64,000 nucleotides of DNA. Origin: a marine group bacterium Sva0996 bin134 (GTDB lineage Bacteria > Actinomycetota > Acidimicrobiia > Acidimicrobiales > Bin134). The notes below the pieces were generated by a model, which did no database searches, was not told the origin of the DNA, and was given only the letters and a program-made list of their open reading frames with translations. The DNA is taken from the NCBI GenBank assembly GCA_002239105.1, contig MPNQ01000012.1, positions 1 through 64,000 of the forward strand. The letters run 5' to 3'. The stretch's first letter is position 1. Every line of letters begins with the position of its first letter. Made by a program: the position numbers and the translations under genes. Positions 62,201-64,000 of this stretch are shown one piece after another.

Positions 62201-62236
62201 GGCCACGCTCAGCAACAAGATCAGGAGCTTTCTCAT
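59234..62236 (-). CDS. M16 family zinc peptidase, lipoprotein
   Basis: A 1000-residue exported protein. The lipobox is VAAAC (Cys18), followed by a long acidic Pro/Thr/Glu linker to about residue 98. The first M16 domain carries the inverted zinc motif H147-Y-L-E150-H151 and the downstream glutamate region EEEQGIVRDEYR. The second half (from about 590) repeats the M16 fold without the zinc site. This is the pitrilysin/insulinase architecture, here fixed on the outside of the membrane. It is convergent with the ligase gene and divergent in role from the transporter genes; substrate peptides unknown. Confidence 0.9.
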   Translation of the reverse strand: MRKLLILLLSVALVAAACADSKSHIPVTGQVDSGEGTAAEEAAPTAEPMAEPTAEPTATDEAEEDEEEIAQPETPQADDGCQTAGDDGSTVEEGLLPVDPEVKIGTLDNGLTYYLRSNDSPGGSLSLRLAVNAGSLNEPVEGAGYAHYLEHMLFNGTEKYPGNEITDALHSIGVEFGPDINAYTSYDETVYQLDLVIDEDEQSVTTAFDVLSQWAHAATIDPQDVEEEQGIVRDEYRLRVETGLGTVFQVFDRMYNQDTPYVGRSPIGTVESIESTTAEDLRDFYETWYVPSNMAVVAVGDLPLDTLEDLVEEYFCDISVGESPSAPDNWSALNPEPAFDVATSPEQGYSYLSLDIRLPSWDPRTIEGDRQRWIEEIISIMVENRLQDGYEQGFLSQIDPTHWTSFGHTRGLRYYGTNLRADDFSVALTDYWSLLLSLKEHGFTDGDLDRAATSIRTDLESAIQAEPTTQDSRYADLLAAHFLGGTDIGTMAQTAGRVNTLLDDLQVGDLSDRYREILDQSGLLLIAVGADPTDVPTVEEMAAALEAAVPGELPALIAEADELLAVPDPVDPVSAGPIEAVEDELDDAYQWTFANGARVMYAYSDIADNEVNMEAISRGGWSALEEGDRPLAQILATRAVRNSGLGELSPAQISRYLDDRNAQAQPYIQETSEGVSGSSDTDDVETMFQLMHLYMTEARVDEQAFAEAINVGGIILSLSVSDPDWQGAVAYTDARYGDASGWFSQVAPQETVDALTPESLLDLYQQRIAGVDDLVVVIVGDVDRDTVEQMARTYVGTLPAGEADSYVNRRTPEPDGVVRREVVLGPDVQATAAIYYYEEPVDVNPAVEATADVLQVIVSDLLVEDVREDLGDSYAVFAGIRLSITPEPLIRADVVASGDPEQMISIEEEMARILAELFAGEISEEDFEHGRSVVRDNYELIGNSDLINVLVRRAIASDDELPTPQRLIDELDALELADVQALAALLFDPDQHIQIVRVLP

Positions 62237-62356
62237 ACCCGCCTCTGGGAGTCAGTCGTCGCTACGGCTCGAACAGAGCCATTGGCCGAACACAGTACCG
62301 ATGATCAACGACACATCCCATGCCCGCCGCCGAAAAACCCCAGCGCAACAGGACGA

Positions 62357-63901
62357 TTAGTGCTGGCTGTAGCAAATCTCGATGATGGCCGGTTCGGATA
62401 CGGCATCGCCCTCCAGCTCGCCGACGATGCGACCCTCGTGCAGCACCAGCACCCGATGGCATACGCCGACTAACTCGGAGAATTCTGAGGAGATGAACAC
62501 AACCGCCTTCCCCTCGGCGGCCAACTCCTCCATGATGTCGTAGATCTCTTCTTTGCCGTCCACATCCACCCCGATTGTGGGCTCATCGAAGATGAGGACG
62601 TCGGCCCCCTGCTCCAGCCACTTGGCGATGACTACCTTCTGCTGATTGCCGCCCGACAGCAGTCGCACAAGCTGGCGATCGCTGGGAGTGGCGATGCTCA
62701 AGCGGTCGATCCGACCATCAGCGGCCTGTTTTTCCGACCGGGGAGATGGCATTGGAGTCTTGGGTCGCACCCGATGGCGGTCCAAAGAAGCCAGCGTGAT
62801 GTTATTGCGCACGCTGAAGTCCATGATGTTTCCCTGGGTCTTGCGGTCCTCGGGCAACAGCGCCATACCGGCCGACATGGACTCCGATGGATGATTGTCG
62901 CTGATCTCGACACCGTGAATCCGCACCTGTCCTTCCCGGCGGTGATCAGCTCCGAAAACAGCCCGGACCAACTCGGTTCGACCGCTTCCCATCAGTCCGC
63001 CCACACCTAAGATCTCTCCCTTGCGCACGTCGAAGGAGCAATCGTGCACGCCGGTGTCGGCGCTCACTCCGTCTACCTCCAACACCGCTTCGGTATCGGG
63101 ACGTCCGCCCACCCCCCGGCTGGCTCTACGCTCTGCCGAGGTCTGGGCATGCTCGTGACCGGTGATGTGGGAGATAAGCGAACCCCGGTCCAACGATGAC
63201 GTGGGCTCGTCGGCCACCAGCTCTCCGTTGCGCATCACAATTACCCGCTCGGTGAGCTCGAATATCTCCTCAAGACGGTGTGACACGTACACCACGGTGA
63301 TCCCGTCATCGCGGAGCCGCCGCACGACGGCGAACAAGTGCTCGATCTCCTCGTCGGTAAGCGACGCGCTGGGTTCGTCCAGCACCAGCAACTGAGCCTG
63401 CTGGCCCAGCCCCCGGGCGATCATCACCAACCGCTGCTGGGCCACGCTCAGCTCTCCCACCGGCTGGCGGGGATCGATGTCCACTTCCAACCGGGCGATG
63501 GGCTCGGCGGCTCGGCGGCGCAACTCTGCCCAATCCACGAACAGGCCCAGCTTTCGGGGGTAGCCGAGGCCCATCCTCACGTTCTCGGCCACCGATAGGT
63601 CGCCCACGTCTTGGAGGTCTTGGTGGACGAAGGCCAGCCCGGCCACCGTTGCGTCGTGGGGTCGATGGAGATCGAGCGGCTCGCCATTCAGGGACAAATG
63701 GCCTTCGTCGGCCCGTTCAGCCCCAGCGATGATCTTGATCAGCGTGCTCTTGCCCGCACCGTTCTTGCCCACCAGCCCGACGATCTCGCCGGCCCCCAAA
63801 GACAGGGTCACATTGTCAACCGCCAGCACTCCCGGGTAGCGCTTGGTTACTCCGGAGACTTCGAGCAGCGGAGCCGACATCTCCGGTGCTGAGGCGGTCA
63901 T
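62357..63901 (-). CDS. RbsA-like sugar ABC importer ATPase (double domain)
   Basis: A 514-residue protein with two fused ABC domains, as in RbsA/XylG/MglA. The first has Walker A GKNGAGKST and Walker B LLVLDEPSASLT but a weak signature (ELSVAQQR); the second has a degenerate Walker A (GLMGSGRTE), signature LLSGGNQQKVVIAKWL and LIFDEPTIGVDV. It energises uptake of a pentose, hexose, autoinducer or nucleoside. ATGA-coupled to the permease gene that runs off the window. The last residue run (ICYSQH) is short of the usual tail. Confidence 0.92.
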   Translation of the reverse strand: MTASAPEMSAPLLEVSGVTKRYPGVLAVDNVTLSLGAGEIVGLVGKNGAGKSTLIKIIAGAERADEGHLSLNGEPLDLHRPHDATVAGLAFVHQDLQDVGDLSVAENVRMGLGYPRKLGLFVDWAELRRRAAEPIARLEVDIDPRQPVGELSVAQQRLVMIARGLGQQAQLLVLDEPSASLTDEEIEHLFAVVRRLRDDGITVVYVSHRLEEIFELTERVIVMRNGELVADEPTSSLDRGSLISHITGHEHAQTSAERRASRGVGGRPDTEAVLEVDGVSADTGVHDCSFDVRKGEILGVGGLMGSGRTELVRAVFGADHRREGQVRIHGVEISDNHPSESMSAGMALLPEDRKTQGNIMDFSVRNNITLASLDRHRVRPKTPMPSPRSEKQAADGRIDRLSIATPSDRQLVRLLSGGNQQKVVIAKWLEQGADVLIFDEPTIGVDVDGKEEIYDIMEELAAEGKAVVFISSEFSELVGVCHRVLVLHEGRIVGELEGDAVSEPAIIEICYSQH

Positions 63902-64000
63902 CGCCGCTTTGCTCCCAGAGCCGTCAGCAGCATGGCCAAAACCAAGATCGACCCTCGTGAGATATCCAAAATGTCTCGGTCATATCCCAAAATTGTCAGC
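63898..64000 (-). CDS. RbsC-like ABC permease, C-terminal end (partial)
   Basis: The last 33 codons of a gene entering from the right edge. The translation ends GSILVLAMLLTALGAKRR, a final membrane helix with a basic tail, typical of RbsC-type permeases. Its TGA (63898-63900) overlaps the ATPase start (ATGA). Confidence 0.75.
   Translation of the reverse strand, partial: LTILGYDRDILDISRGSILVLAMLLTALGAKRR

Noticed and set aside
1..64000. tRNA, rRNA, riboswitch, transposase or phage genes
   Set aside because: None was recognised on either strand; a covariance-model search would be needed to exclude small RNAs.

Overview
The window looks like a high-GC actinobacterial chromosome. The gene repertoire fits a marine or host-associated member of the Acidimicrobiia-type lineages: many F420-type luciferase-like oxidoreductases, P450s, acyl-CoA ligases, IpdAB-like CoA-transferases and SDRs, lipoboxes with long Ala/Pro/Glu linkers, and genes stacked with ATGA, GTGA or TTGA stop/start overlaps. 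The lineage is inferred from gene content only. No rRNA, tRNA, CRISPR array, transposase or integrase was recognised.

Layout. 0-10.4 kb (+): folD, then a catabolic operon (thiolase, VOC protein, LLM oxidoreductase, FAD oxidoreductase, acyl-CoA dehydrogenase, SDR, IpdA/IpdB-like pair, second LLM enzyme, NTF2-fold protein) that reads as CoA-thioester breakdown of a ring or branched compound. 10.5-15.8 kb (+): ABC-2 exporter, KstD-like flavoprotein, VWA lipoprotein. 15.8-19.5 kb: accessory defence block with a beta-class DNA methyltransferase, a convergent HNH nuclease (probable R-M pair), an orphan protein and a VapBC-type toxin-antitoxin pair with palindromes in front of vapB.

19.5-33.4 kb (-): the centrepiece, a roughly 13.8-kb one-direction cluster reading aminotransferase (Tpa-like), tauA, tauB, tauC, pta, then tetR, a fused FeS/membrane-anchor subunit, a molybdopterin catalytic subunit and xsc. 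Together these describe taurine uptake, transamination to sulfoacetaldehyde, cleavage to acetyl phosphate plus sulfite, conversion to acetyl-CoA, and sulfite oxidation by a cytoplasmic SoeABC-like enzyme. Unusual points: TauA is one lipoprotein carrying two about 94% identical full-length binding domains; TauB has an N-terminal membrane domain; SoeB and SoeC are fused; the regulator is TetR-type; and the same composite motif (GTTAG-N3-CTATA-N6/7-TGTTAGA) lies upstream of both sub-operons. A poly-G/poly-C hairpin separates tauA from tauB.

33.5-44.2 kb: acyl-CoA ligases, a VOC protein, a class II aldolase-family protein, a visibly AT-richer insert (37.0-38.6 kb) with a secreted metzincin-like protease and a lipoprotein, a P450, and a second IpdAB-like pair with an HSD10-like SDR. 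44.2-51.9 kb: a polyol-type ABC importer (ATPase, two permeases, binding lipoprotein) divergent from a mannitol-dehydrogenase-family enzyme, a DeoR regulator and an inositol-monophosphatase-family enzyme. 51.9-59.2 kb: APH-family kinase, SDR, P450, Ltp2-like thiolase plus DUF35 partner (-), then SDR, NTF2-fold protein and acyl-CoA ligase (+). 59.2-64 kb (-): a 1000-residue M16 peptidase lipoprotein, an RbsA-like ATPase and the 3' end of its permease gene.
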